Below, one piece after another: positions 49,001 through 59,339 of a DNA stretch of 64,000 nucleotides. Both the position numbers and the translations under genes were made by a program. Each line of letters opens with the position of its first letter. Position 1 is the stretch's first letter. The DNA lies in NCBI GenBank assembly GCA_030248215.1, contig JASANG010001355.1, positions 44,805 to 108,804 on the forward strand, read 5' to 3'. This stretch comes from Enoplolaimus lenunculus (lineage: Eukaryota; Nematoda; Enoplea; Enoplida; Thoracostomopsidae). The notes under the pieces are model-generated. The model had not been told where the DNA came from and made no database searches. It saw nothing but the letters and a program-made list of their open reading frames with translations.

Positions 49001-52000
49001 CTATTGAACTGGTTGGTTTGCTGTGAACTCCTGGACGCTAAAATAAGATTGAATAAATTTAATTTTTTTTGGCTCGTTAGTTTCTTAACTAAAATGATTG
49101 CTCGTTCTCTTTTAACGCGAACACACACTATATGCACTGCGAATGCTTGTATTTCAGTTTTAACACCACCGCAAAGAAATTGGTGAATTTGATTCCAACG
49201 CTATAAACTGTTCAGCGAGAAATTTCGACGATTGCTAGTGTGGCAACAGCTGGCTTCTGAACTCATGGGCGAATAAAAATAATTAAATTGAATTCAACAT
49301 GTTTCACAGTGTTTGCAAAACTGATGTTCTGTGAGATTTCAAATTTTCAGGAGTCTTGGATGAAAACGTACGAAACGGTTTCGAATTCGGTATGAAATCG
49401 ACATGAAATATAGTTGAATAATTTTACACTTATAGATTGCAAGATTTGTGGGCCACCCAAAACTAACTTATGTCTCAGCCATTGTTCATTGACTATCATA
49501 TACACTTTTCAAATTCCTGGCTGGGAGATTTCATCGTTCCCCAGTCACTTACAGTACTAAGTTAATAAACTTAAAAGCATCATGGCTTTGTTTTGACTAA
49601 AGCGTACTGTTCTACGCTCTCAGATTTTCTTTCAGATTAAGCGCCTAATATTAGAACCCTTAGACGATTACTCAAAACTAAAGGGCCTTAATTCTTGTGC
49701 CCATATTTTCATATGCGAATAGCACCTGTTACCAGTTAATGATAGGCTTTCCAACCTCGCTAACTACTGTAGTTGCGAATCTGAAATTTTGCGTAGAAGT
49801 CGGGACAACTAAAAGTTTAAAACGCGCCGACATCCAAAGCTGAACGATCACTGATTTTAATGCTACAACACCATTAAACTGGCGATACGTGCTATACATG
49901 TTTGAGAATACGGGCGTACAAAACTCAGACTTCTCCCTGAAAACTAAATGTTTGGCCACTCACCATCGCATACGCTTCACGGTCGTGATGTGGATGTGGA
50001 ATCGATCTGTTTGATAACCATTTAGTCATTTGCAGCCGATAAAAGGCCCGATCTCGATGTTGATGCTTGCTAATTTCAACTGCAGCCAGCCGAGCGATTT
50101 CGTTTGCGCTCATATGCGGATTGCGAACTGCAAGCTCACGATAGAGTTCTTCCCGTTTCAAGCGCGACCAGCTAACTGTACCGGAACCGTGTTCCGGTTT
50201 CACCGGTTCCGCGTTGTCGTCGTCATAAATGCTGTTTAAATCATCGCTATCGTAATTACCATTTAGCTTTGAATTGGGTGGTGACCTGCGAGATTTTTTG
50301 TGATCGCGTGGATCTTTGAGGGAAAACACAGACGCTTCATTGAATAACGATAGTTCCGGTGAAATTTTGTCTTTGCCAAACCATCGTCGAATATACGGAG
50401 CGTAGAGACGACGTTGCGCTACGTACGCCAAAAGAACCATGATGACGAATAGAATTAGTGTTAGCGACGCTTCCCATAGTTCGACCTACAATATTAGACG
50501 TGGAATTCCGAGTTTGACGATATTTTTTAAGGGTTGCATCTGTTACGGAGGTCTTCGCAACTGTTGCCGAAAGTTTTTGACATCATTTAACAAAATCTAC
50601 GTTAAGTAATTTTCCCGGCCCCTATAGAAATTTTCATGGGTTTGATTAGGATGTTTTGGTCAAATATTGCGCCTCGGCTCTCTGATTTGCATAATGTTCA
50701 TTTAAGCAGCGTTTGATTTGAATCCAAGTGAAGTGCAGCTGCGCTAAGCGTACCCACGGAACAAATTTTGGGCCCACCACAGAAATGTTTTGTACCTCTA
50801 ACATCAATTTGTTTCAAAGTATGCCTGTGATATTGTTTAGAAACCCTAACATGCAAGGCACCCGGTATGGTAGCATGGCTCGATCTAAGAATTCTAGTTT
50901 TTATTAGCGATGTGTTAAAACATGGCCCGAAACTTTTAGAGAGACAAGAAAAAAAGATCATTCAGCTGGCTTTATAAAACTTTTTACATTCTACAAACGA
51001 ATTTTTTTTCAGCAAATACGCCAGCTCGCAAGAATACAGCGTTAGAATTTCTGTTGTACCTCTTCAGGTGTAATAACGGTCAGCATGATCACAAGCCACA
51101 TATACGAGAAAAAACTGAAAATTGACACAATTGCAAACACAACAACGTCTTCAACGCGTCGTGTTTCTGCTTTTGGAATGCTAACAATACAAGTAGCTGT
51201 AATCATGCATAAATTGAAACAAGCGGAGCCGACTAAAGATGCTGGCCCAAGAGTGCCACACTCAAAACCGTGTCCTGAAACAATAAATTCAACATGTTTA
51301 TTATATAAAGCTGCAAAGAAAATAAACACATTTACCTATTAGTTGACCTGTATCATTTAATTTTCAAACCCTCTCAGTCTTATGAAAACATTAATTCTCT
51401 TGTCCAATTTTCACTTTAACAATATTTATATTCGAACAGACCACAAGATTTACGTCCAATATTACTCTTAGGGTGTTAGGGCTGTAACTGTAGATTAAGC
51501 ATATTTCTGTACCTAAGCCTAAGCAAAGGTGGTGATACTGCTGGAGGCGATAGAGGCGCCCTATTGATCTCATAGCAGTTGTAGGTTTCGATCATTTTGG
51601 CATTTTCAGCGTGTTAGTAGATTAGTTTTCAAACATACCCCTGTAAAAGAAGTAGGCTAACTGTACAATGCTGCACAACTTTTGGATTTTTGAAGATTTA
51701 AGGAAAAAATTAGGCATGCACCCCTCTTCATGTTCTCTAAATCCCCGCCACTGAACCGAAACAACAAATATAATCAACAATTTAGGGGTACTCTTTCGCA
51801 CTCCCACCAGAAAACGGGACGGCTCGAAAAGTAACATATACCACTTTAGAATGCAATGGTAAATGCGACTGTCGATATATGCGTGCGACAAACTATATGT
51901 AAAATGCGGAGAATGTCGTACTCTTGTACTGTAGTGCCCCATATAAGAGCGGGGGGTATATAATAAGAGGGGGGCACTTTGAGTCCAAATCAATAGGAGT

Positions 52001-53708
52001 CCGTATCCCTAATAAGAGTCCGTAAGCGGATAGAGTCCCTAAACCCAAATTAGAGTCTATAAATGTCGATTATCCCTAATTGTAGCGCAGAAATGACTCC
52101 AGGAGCAAATAATATGAGTTAGAAACTTTAAAGTGTACTTAAATTTTGAAAGTGCATTCGTAAGTATAACCATGCATTACGGAGTGATCTAAAAATTTTA
52201 GCAAAGCTCCAGAAACAGGTCTGTTACGCCATATAATTCCAACGGCCAAAAACCACACTTATGGCAGTACTATATATAACCTTACCGAATGTCTCAATAA
52301 TGTTCAACAAAACTTCAGGTGCGCTACTTCCCAACGCCATAAGTGTAATGTTGGCTACCGCAGGATTCCATATTTTTTCACCTTTTTTATTTACAGCACT
52401 AGTTATATGTTCAATTGACGCCATAAAAACGTCAGCAGCAATCGAAATACCTGAAAGGTATAATGGAATTTAAAAATTTAAAATTTAAGTGCAAGGTTGA
52501 CGCTATGCTTGTCGTCCGGCGCCGTACGTCATTAACAATATAGCACTACCCTGATTGTTCAGCTTTGCGAGTTTTTATTTTTACCAAAACTGAAGAAAAT
52601 TTATCTGGCTTATTCCTCGATCTTCAAATCGCTCGCACGCTTTTTTCATTGCTTCGGCGTTGTAAACTCGTTTCATACTCGGTGTATAGTTTTGTATGTA
52701 CTCATTTACATGAATATTTACGAAAAATGTTATTGGTTTCTGGGTTGACCGCTCGCAAAGTTTCTTTCATTATTGAACATTGCGTTTAAATGCTCTTGTC
52801 GTGTCTCTTGTATAGTTTTTTGAATCCATCAAGTGCGCATAACCCGCTCATTTTTAAAAGTTGTTGCGGTTTTACGCCGCTGCCTCAAGTACACTCGACA
52901 GCATATGGTATCTGGTTGTTTACTGGTCACGGGTGGGACGGCTTATATCGAAATACCACGGCCGTTCAGCGGCAATTCAGCCCTGACTATTTCTTTGTTT
53001 TCAATCGCGCTAATATGGTTACTCAGAACAGTCAGAAAGTAACCCGGATATTCTTTTGTGCTTTGCGTTTCGCGTATAAGTTGTTTTTAGAATGCCATGT
53101 GAAAAATATTCACCTGCCTCAATTGTAGTCTGACTGAAAAATAAAACGTCTTTTTAACTTTTATACGTCAAAATTCAATTTCTGTGTTCACTATGTTGAT
53201 CGCTGTCCGTTTCCGTTATTTTTCTACAATATCTTTTGGAACAAATCTATATTAACCCTTTCTCACATGAATATTTTCTATTTCCCCTGAACCTACTTTT
53301 ATGCTAGGATTCGAACTCCAGTGACTGGAGTGGGAGGCGTATACCATCACCACTCAGCTATAGGAGATTGACGCTCAAGCCCGAGGGGGCTCTCACGTCT
53401 TGTGGTAATTTAGTACTATGTATACGTGTTGCAATTGTTAAACACGGTGCGATATATACGATTTAACGTATATACACTGTGCTGAGTTGCATACAGGCAA
53501 CTCAATGTGAGAAGGGGTTAAACTTACCAAAGAACGTCCATAACATTCCTAGAAAATAAACAAAAATCAGGACGTAACGATTGCCTTCGCATCCAACCAA
53601 AATATGTTTCAGTAACATTCCACGATGTTGACACAACATTCCTTGGTCAGGTTTGTGCATATGTTCGATATCTGCTACCACGCAACTTGTCTCGTTTGTC
53701 CAAATCAT
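43072..53708 (-). CDS. SLC8-type Na+/Ca2+ exchanger (NCX), complete, 9 exons
   Basis: This plasma-membrane antiporter exchanges extracellular Na+ for cytosolic Ca2+. Minus-strand exons: 53708-53528, 52450-52286, 51274-51060, 50485-49964, 49037-48645, 47943-47695, 46831-46622, 45917-45578, 43370-43072; 2574 bases, 857 residues, all GT..AG with consistent phases. The alpha-1 repeat spans exons 2-3 (LMALGSSAPEVLL, Glu106; SACFNL, Asn136). An XIP-like basic stretch follows (212-227, QRRLYAPYIRRWFGKDK). The large cytosolic loop carries Calx-beta domains CBD1 (exon 5) and CBD2 (exon 6), then the family motif GAHSWTEQF. The alpha-2 repeat is in exon 8 (FVALGTSLPDLF, Asp727). An in-frame stop lies upstream of the ATG with no AG between, which supports this start; there is no cleavable signal peptide, unlike vertebrate NCX. 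Length is slightly short of vertebrate NCX1. The Asn of alpha-2 paired with Asn136 is replaced by Leu755. Confidence 0.95.
43885..43990. repeat. ATATCATATGGTATTCC repeat copy
   Basis: ATATGTCACATGATACC, GGGAATATCATATGGTACTC and GAGTATCACATGGTATGC echo the palindromic cluster at 29878-30205. It lies in the exchanger's intron between exons 8 and 9. Confidence 0.45.
44810..44940 (+). mobile_element. Family D MITE, right end decayed
   Basis: GGCCCATGTGAAGATTAGGG, ATACATCAAGCTTAAGCC and CGGCTTAGGCTTAGGAATAT match the family; the right end stops at TGTTTCGGCCATG. Located in the exchanger intron between exons 8 and 9. Confidence 0.65.
45260..45380 (+). repeat. GGGGCAAATTTT repeats
   Basis: GGGTGGGGGCAAATTTTTAT, AAATTTGCCCGCGGGAGG and AAATTTGCCCAGGGGGGC alternate over about 100 bp. 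A related block lies at 43650-43700. Intronic, no coding role. Confidence 0.45.
45578..45917 (-). CDS. NCX exon 8: alpha-2 repeat
   Basis: Residues 646-759. The hydrophobic FIVLGIIALLTALVADFAA helix and the reentrant motif DSVTAITFVALGTSLPDLF are intact. The following stretch reads GNIMASNAVLVYLG where other NCX proteins have GNVTGSNAVNVFLG, changing the Thr, Gly and second Asn. The exon reads cleanly with canonical splice sites, so this is not an obvious sequencing slip. Confidence 0.93.
45996..46176 (-). mobile_element. Family D MITE in exchanger intron 7
   Basis: Minus orientation: starts GACCCATGTATAAAGATCAG, contains AATAGAGTATAGCTTTAG and an end CAGCCCTGTTCTCTATACAT. The TTAGGC-like core is short. 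No clear target duplication. Confidence 0.65.
46290..46510 (-). mobile_element. tRNA-like MITE copy overlapping exchanger intron 7
   Basis: On the minus strand TAGCTAAGTGGTAATTGC (box A-like) and CGTTCGTATCCTATGC (box B-like) are spaced as in the copies at 25875 and 53256, with the right-hand phrase matching too. Ends are decayed. It extends the open frame of exon 7 artificially into the intron. Confidence 0.5.
47695..47943 (-). CDS. NCX exon 6: Calx-beta domain 2
   Basis: Residues 493-575. EGSAKDGSDFIGGTGELHF and IPIVDDLETEKHETF match the two acidic loops of CBD2. The exon is bounded by phase-0 introns on both sides, so it could be skipped without a frameshift; vertebrate NCX genes splice alternatively near this point. 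Confidence 0.9.
48645..49037 (-). CDS. NCX exon 5: Calx-beta domain 1
   Basis: Residues 362-492. The loop DGSASAGADYEKF (414-426) matches the Ca2+-binding DGTANAGSDYEF loop of CBD1. The usual triple-Asp loop (IIDDDIFEEDE) reads LLTEDGIREPDE here, so one or two primary Ca2+ ligands are altered. Confidence 0.9.
49964..50485 (-). CDS. NCX exon 4: end of TM bundle and start of cytosolic loop
   Basis: It begins VELWEASLTLILFVIMMVLL, the hydrophobic segment that follows alpha-1, then the basic autoinhibitory-like stretch, a poorly conserved acidic linker with SDDLNSIYDDDNAEP, and a conserved helical block ending in HRDRAFYRLQMTKWL, equivalent to the SRAFYRIQATR segment of vertebrate NCX. Confidence 0.92.
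51470..51530. mobile_element. Family D fragment in exchanger intron 3
   Basis: GTTAGGGCTGTAACTGTAGA, TTAAGCATATTTCTG and CCTAAGCCTAAGC match the right part of family D in minus orientation. Too short to define ends. Confidence 0.4.
51930..52140 (-). mobile_element. GAGTCC-family element copy in exchanger intron 2
   Basis: CCCCATATAAGAGCGGGGGG, AATAAGAGGGGGGCACTTTG, AGTCCAAATCAATAGGAGTC and CTCCAGGAGCAAATAATATG are the reverse complement, with changes, of 56790-57006. The outer end is intact; the inner end is not resolved. Confidence 0.55.
52550..53130. other. Unassigned part of exchanger intron 1
   Basis: Several overlapping frames of 60-110 codons cross this stretch on the plus strand, but none shows a domain, consistent codon use or splice context. 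I see nothing else. Confidence 0.35.
53256..53517 (-). mobile_element. TTAA-flanked MITE with tRNA-like boxes, beside the NCX exon 1 donor
   Basis: TTAA at 53252-53255 and 53518-53521 bracket a 262-bp element with inverted ends CCCTTTCTCACATGAA and CCCCTTCTCACATTGA. On the minus strand it holds TATAGCTGAGTGGTGATGG (box A-like) and GGAGTTCGAATCC (box B-like). TTAA targets and CCC starts fit a piggyBac-mobilised MITE. Its right end lies at intron position +11 from the exon 1 donor (GTAAGT then TTAA). Confidence 0.7.
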
Positions 53709-54039
53709 TTTGTTTCGATTGGTTTAAAGTTGTCGATTTGACTTTGACAAGTAAATTAAAGATTCTGTGTTTTTTGCTCAAAAATGCAGCGTTTATTTCA
53801 TACTGTTCCGCATGCGTTCAGAGATTGAAGTATAAAATAATTCTGTAGACACGCTTTTTTTATGTAATCATATCTAAAGACTTCTGTTTGGTTTTTTGCC
53901 ACGTATCAGCATGGAATACTAAGTATGTACCCTAAAATAGAAAACTACAAAGAAATGGTGCGTTCGTTCATATATTTTTCTAAAGGAACTAGCATTTTTC
54001 TAAAAACAAGCACTAATTGTTTCATTTATTCCCACAATG

Positions 54040-54343
54040 AACATTTTGCATTTATTTTGACATCTAAAATTTCAAGCTAGGATTCAAACCTTGGATTGTC
54101 GGACGACAAGCGTTTGCCAGCAATTCTCGACTACACTAAAAGTATGACGCTCGAGCTTTTGAATTTAAATCGCGACACTGAAACCCTGTGCGATGCTATC
54201 ACGTGTTGTGGAGATTCTGTCAGTATCACTCAAACCCGTAATAATATTAAACACTGCACAGTAAGTCTTTATTTTGCGTCGACAGTTTGCACTGCCTTAC
54301 TCACAGTATATTCATTGCGAAACGGGGTTAATTGAAAATTTCC
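54040..54343 (-). mobile_element. Older tRNA-like MITE copy upstream of NCX
   Basis: In minus orientation AAGGTTTGAATCCTAGC is the box B-like site, and the outer phrase matches 53400-53521 (ATTAAACACTGCACAG; CATTGCGAAACGGGGTTAA). Box A is degraded. It is upstream of the exchanger's first exon. Confidence 0.5.
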
Positions 54344-54378
54344 TGTTATATCAGTAGATTTCAAAATATAAATAATTT

Positions 54379-55234
54379 GGCCCATGTAAACATCACGGAC
54401 ATAACATTTTTCTCCGGGTTTGCAAAAGAGTAAGCTTACGTTTTAGACTACTTTTTTGCTTAAGCTTAGGTTTAGGCTCAGGTGTAAGCTCATTTTAAGG
54501 CTTAGGCATAGACTATAGATGGGCACCGGATATCCGGATATGAAAAATATCCGGATATGTATCTGAAAAGAAACGTGTATCCGGATATCTGGATATATCC
54601 GGATATCCGGATATCCGAAATGCTATTGTCCAAAAATGTTTTGGAATAATTTGCATGATATCACCAGCAAAGTAGCTGGACTGTTTTCAAAACTCAGTTA
54701 GAATATTAAACCACATTCTTGCATAATTGTTCCATGATGATATAAAATCTTGATTTCTTAACTGAAACATATCAATATTCAAGAAACTTCGGATTAGCGA
54801 GGCATTTATCAGCAGAATAACAACTTCATATTTTTAGTTCATCTTAAAGTTAACCCAGCCAATACCCAGAACTATTGAAGCACTGGCTTAATATATAACA
54901 ATTTTTAGAATTGTATCGCTTACGCTCATAACAATTAGCTTGTGGGTCAGGGCACATCCTTTAGAACAACAAGTTAAAACAAGTCCTTATGTTAGGAAAC
55001 AAAAATTGAGTTTCTGAAACCCAAAAAATGGTAAATCGAGTTTCGGATATCCGAAATGGAAAATTTCATTTCGGATATCCGGATATATACGGATATCCGG
55101 ATATGCGGATAAATATCCGGCAAGAATTGCCGGATATCCGGATATGAAAAAATATCCGATGCCCATCACTAGCTTAGACCTATGTTTAGGAATATGCTCA
55201 TACTGCTGTTACGACGCTGTTCTATACATTGGCC
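54379..55234 (+). mobile_element. Family D MITE split by a hAT-like insertion
   Basis: Left half 54379-54513 (GGCCCATGTAAACATCACGG, GAGTAAGCTTACGTTTTAGA, TTAGGTTTAGGC core) and right half 55172-55234 (CTTAGACCTATGTTTAGGAA, TTCTATACATTGGCC) make one family D element. Its own flanks AATAATTT (54371-54378) and AAAAATTT (55235-55242) agree at seven of eight bases. Confidence 0.8.
54514..55171. mobile_element. hAT-like family A element (CCGGATAT), complete
   Basis: Ends TATAGATGGGCACCGGATAT and TAGTGATGGGCATCGGATAT (right end, reverse complement) are inverted repeats extended by many CCGGATATCCGGATAT units. GCATAGAC (54506-54513) and GCTTAGAC (55172-55179) form an 8-bp duplication with one mismatch. 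658 bp, AT-rich centre, no transposase. Confidence 0.85.
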
Positions 55235-55239
55235 AAAAA

Positions 55240-56140
55240 TTTTAACTACAACCATGGCTCAGTGCCAACAAAACCGATGCATATGTTGTAAAATGCCAAT
55301 CATCCCGCGTTACTATTCGGCACATCACAAATAAAAAGTCGTTCTTTAAGTTTTAAAATATATCTTATCACTGTAGCAACAACTTGTACAAGATTTGAGC
55401 TCTGCTCAAGCAAATCGCAGATTATCACCTAGCTAACATTTGTCTAAATTTTAAAACATTTGAGACTTATTTAATTTAGTCAAAACTTGATTCAAAAAGA
55501 TATCCAGAACAAAGCTGCTAAACCATTAACGTTCAGTGTTGTCCAGTTTAAAGGTGTTCGTGTTGTCCTAATCAAAATTCACAGAGTTGACGTTCAAATA
55601 ATCCGGTTCGTGAACGGAATCATTTCCACAATTCAACCCTTGAATGAACAACTACGTAGAAAGCTCTGACCGTAAGCCAAACCCTTGTCTTTGATGATCT
55701 CACCATTCGAGGTACAGTTTTATGCGATTCATTTAGACAAAACATAATCGTACTCTGTATCTGCTAAATTTTTGATATATATCAAGGAGCAATACCGTAT
55801 AAACTATGGAAACAAATCATACTAAACGACGGCAGCATTTGCTGGCTTGCAGGGGCAGTTTTTACAGGAAAATTTCGCAGAGATCGCACATTGAGAAAAA
55901 TTTACCGAGAGCGGCAAATGCAAAACTTTAAGAAAACTTTAGTATTAAGGCACAGTACACTTTAAAATTTATCACTAGTGACCAAGTTTACAAAATTTTT
56001 GTTCATTCTGACTCTGGTTCACAGTCCGTTCGAGCCACAATTCTCATTCGCACCTTCATTTTTCATGCACGCGCTCCTGCTAACTATTAACAGGTTGCGG
56101 AGCACTATTTTAGATCATATTGTACATTTTGTTTTTAGAA
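55240..56140. other. Gene-poor stretch
   Basis: No exon, RNA gene or intact element recognised. Short frames at 55487-55669 and 55978-56166 have no domain. Confidence 0.4.
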
Positions 56141-56149
56141 AACGTGGGG

Positions 56150-56360
56150 GGGAAGTTTGTCCATGACAGGAATTTGGGTGAAGAAATTGTCTATGAGAGG
56201 AAGTTTAGGGGGGAGATTGTCCATGAGTGGAATATTGCGAGAAGAATGTTCATGAGAGGAATTTTTGGAGGAACTTTTTGTGAGAAAATTTTTTTGGGAG
56301 AATGTCCGCGTGAATGAAATTTGGGATGAGATTGTCCGTGAGAAGAATTTGGAAGGAAGA
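56150..56360 (+). repeat. Array of ~30-bp units, about seven copies
   Basis: Units of the form GGAATTTGGGTGAAGAAATT, GTCTATGA repeat every 29-31 bp with drift (starts near 56170, 56200, 56230). The near-multiple-of-three period leaves a plus-strand frame open across the array (repeats such as GEIVHE, GEEIVYE). The same unit forms arrays at 29455 and 30490 in the other orientation. Confidence 0.75.
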
Positions 56361-56595
56361 TAATATTTAATAAACGTTATTATATATGTCTGTTAAGTTA
56401 AGATGTAATTGGATTGAAAATTTGTGTTGGGTCAGTCATAAATACACTGTTTTGCTGCGGATGCGGTGGCAATTGAACCCATGATGGTCAACTTGAAAAT
56501 TTAGCACAACACTATTGTATATTTTACGACACAAGAATAAAACTCATGCCCTAAAGGGCTTTGACATTTTGTGCGAATTCAATGCTGCGTACCAA

Positions 56596-57006
56596 ATAAG
56601 AGAGGGTCTGATATTTATTCGGCCTCTCCAGAGGGTACCCCCCTGTTATTCGGTTACGGACTGTTATTTATTTTCAACCCGCCCTCCGCCACACTTCGTT
56701 ACTGATATATCCTGTATTGCAACTATCCGTTGAATGAAACGATTTTTGCCTTGCATCAAAAGGTTGAGCGATAATGCAAGGTTATACCTTGGAATGTTTG
56801 AAAACTTAAGTACGCTTTAAAGTTTCGAACTCAACTTTATTTGGTTCTGGAGTCGTTTATGCACTACAATTATAGATAATTGACATCATGGACCCTAATT
56901 GGGGTTTAGAGACTCTATTCGCTTACGGACTCTTATTAGAGATACGGACTCCTATTAATTGGGACTCAAAGGGGTACCCCTCTTATTACTTATTACCCTC
57001 TCGTAT
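56596..57006 (+). mobile_element. GAGTCC-family MITE
   Basis: ATAAGAGAGGGT and ACCCTCTCGTAT are inverted ends, backed by GAGGGTACCCCCCTGTTATT and GGGGTACCCCTCTTATTA. Inside, near the right end, GGACTC phrases recur (TACGGACTCTTATTAG, TACGGACTCCTATTA). Partial relatives occur at 51930-52140 and 59895-59960. Confidence 0.65.
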
Positions 57007-57185
57007 TCAAATCATTACAGTAAGCGTAACCACCTTTGAGAACTACGCATTGCGTTGTCGCGTGTCCAGTTAACGGAGACTTTCTTAAATTATCCCAGAA
57101 TTAGCCCAGTGAAAAATTTGCATCGAATATGCATCGTCAAGTGCTGAATACATTACCTTTGCAAGAAACAAAATCTACTTACACT

Positions 57186-58316
57186 CAGGGTGCGACCGGG
57201 TGACAAAAACTGACGGAGCCGGAGCCGGATAATCTAATATCCGGCCGGAGCCGGAGCCGGATAGTTAATTCGATTGTTTATTTAATCTCATATTTCTTTA
57301 TATAAGTTTATAGTTTGTATTATGGTTTATTAAATCATATTACTGTTTGAATTACTGGTTGAGCGCACTAATTATAGGGTTTTTTCGTAAATTAATAGCC
57401 TATCACTCAAAAATTACCACAAATACATACAGTTTTTAATTATATATTTCCGCAAATATCTGACATTCAAGCAAAAAAACTAAAAGTATCTAATTAGCAT
57501 TCAGATATCAGAACGTAACTCACAATCCTTCCTTCCGTGGCCTATATTAAAAGTGTTTTCGAGACAACGCTTAACACTTTAACAATAAACCTATTCCATT
57601 ATTCTTTTTATGTAACGTTGCTTTCAGTTACAATATTTGTTTGGCCCGTCTTACTTTCACGGTCAGGCATCCAGTTTTTGTAAGATACTATAAAATAGAG
57701 GTGTATGTAGCTTAGGATTTAAGGCTATTGTTTCGCTTAAGCTTAGTTTCGGCTTATTTTCACGTTAACTGCAACGTAAAGTATAAAGTGGCCGGTATGC
57801 AACCAGATGCCTAGCCGAAATTTTGGAATGAGAGCTACGTTCTGAGAAAAAATTTCGAATGGGAAGTTACACTTGTTCTCAACTGAACTAATCGCCTTAA
57901 GATTGAAGCAAATATAAAACTGGTTTCCACAGTGAATGTAGTTTCAGTTACTTGAGTTCTAACTAATAGATATGCATGCAGTGTTCTAACTAATAGATAT
58001 GCATGCAGATAATCAATAAAATTGATAACTTTTCAGCTCACTTATTACGTCATATACCTTTTGAGACCTCCTATTCTTGTCGTTACCACCCTGCTATTTA
58101 ATATACGTACCTTATTCAAAACTTTAAAATGGTTTACATATCACAATTATGCAATTATGACACAATTAAGATATAAAAGTAAGTCAATCTAAGTCAATTA
58201 GTTTCATTTTTTCAAATTTTCAAACAAATATCCGGCAACAAAAAATACCGGAGCCGAAGCCGGAGCCGGATGCCGATTTGTTGCCGGAGCCGGAGCCGGA
58301 TATCCGGTCGCACCCT
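57186..58316. mobile_element. Long family B element (CAGGGTGCGACCGG ends)
   Basis: CAGGGTGCGACCGGGTGAC and ATATCCGGTCGCACCCTG are inverted ends, each followed by GGAGCCGGAGCCGGA repeats. At 1131 bp it is two to three times the other family B copies, but shows no transposase, and no target duplication is visible, so it may be two half-elements. A right-end fragment of the same type lies at 10015-10050. Confidence 0.6.
57956..58009 (+). repeat. Perfect 27-bp tandem duplication
   Basis: GTTCTAACTAATAGATATGC, ATGCAGT occurs twice in a row without mismatch over the shared part, suggesting a recent slippage inside the family B element. Confidence 0.85.
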
Positions 58317-58919
58317 GATACCAAATCGCGTCGCGAGATTACATACTGGGCGTCATTTTAAATTCGGATCGCTCTTGATTTAATAAGACACCAAGCCTAA
58401 CTGAATATGATGCTAATTAATAGGTCAAAGGGTAGCTTGAAAATCTGACAATCTGTAACACGCACATTTGAATTTCCAATGACACAGAACCTATAAGTTT
58501 TAAATTCAGTCTCCCTCCCTACGCCAAGGGGACTTTCTTCTGATACACCGAAACAGTCCAAAAGCACTTATCACCGATTCTAGCCGTCTGAATAATGAAC
58601 AGCTAGTATGCGGTTGGGTGGCGACAACCCCATCCTGCTTAGTGTGCTTTCAAAATGCGGAAAATTGAAATAAGCCTCAGCATCCCCCCTGAGGAAGAAA
58701 AAGCATAAAATTGAATCAATTCTAAACTGTTAAAAATAGGTACATTTCCGTTCCGCAGTAGTCCATAAGATCAGAAAAAGTGAAACCGTCAGAAATTTGT
58801 GGATACGCCGCTGAACGCGGAGCACCACTAAAAGTAACATAGGCTGGTGTTTGTACGATTTAGCGTAAGTATATTTTAATGTAGTTCGTTCTTCTTAGTC
58901 CGCAAAATGACTCATGTAT

Positions 58920-59333
58920 ATATGGTTTGGTTGGAGGATAAGGTGAAATTCGATAGAATCTGAGACAAAACAAATCCAACGCATTTTCAGGTGGCACACG
59001 CAAGAATTATTAGTTGGTAGCAATCTCTAAACCGAACGACCAGCACTGTTGAAGCAGTTGCATAATAAAAACTATTTGTAGAATTGTATGTTTTACGCTC
59101 ATAGCAATCAGCTTGTCGGTCAATGTACTTCCCTTAGACAGCAAGTTAAAACAAGTGTTTGAGAAATGAAATTTGAGGTTCGGAAACCCAAAAAACGCTA
59201 AGTCGAGTTTCGGACATCCAAATAGAAATTTAATTTCAGACATCCGAAATAGAAATTTAATTTCTGACATCCGAAATAGAAATTTGATTTCGAATATCTG
59301 GATATTATGACATATCCGGATATATGCCCATCA
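58920..59333. mobile_element. Family A relative, right end preserved
   Basis: GTTGAAGCAGTTGCATAATA, TTTACGCTCATAGCAATC, CAAGTTAAAACAAGTG and the end GGATATATGCCCATCACTA match the intact element at 54514. CATCCGAAATAGAAATTT is tandemly repeated three times near the end (59215-59290). The left end is not found. Confidence 0.6.
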
Positions 59334-59339
59334 CTAGTC

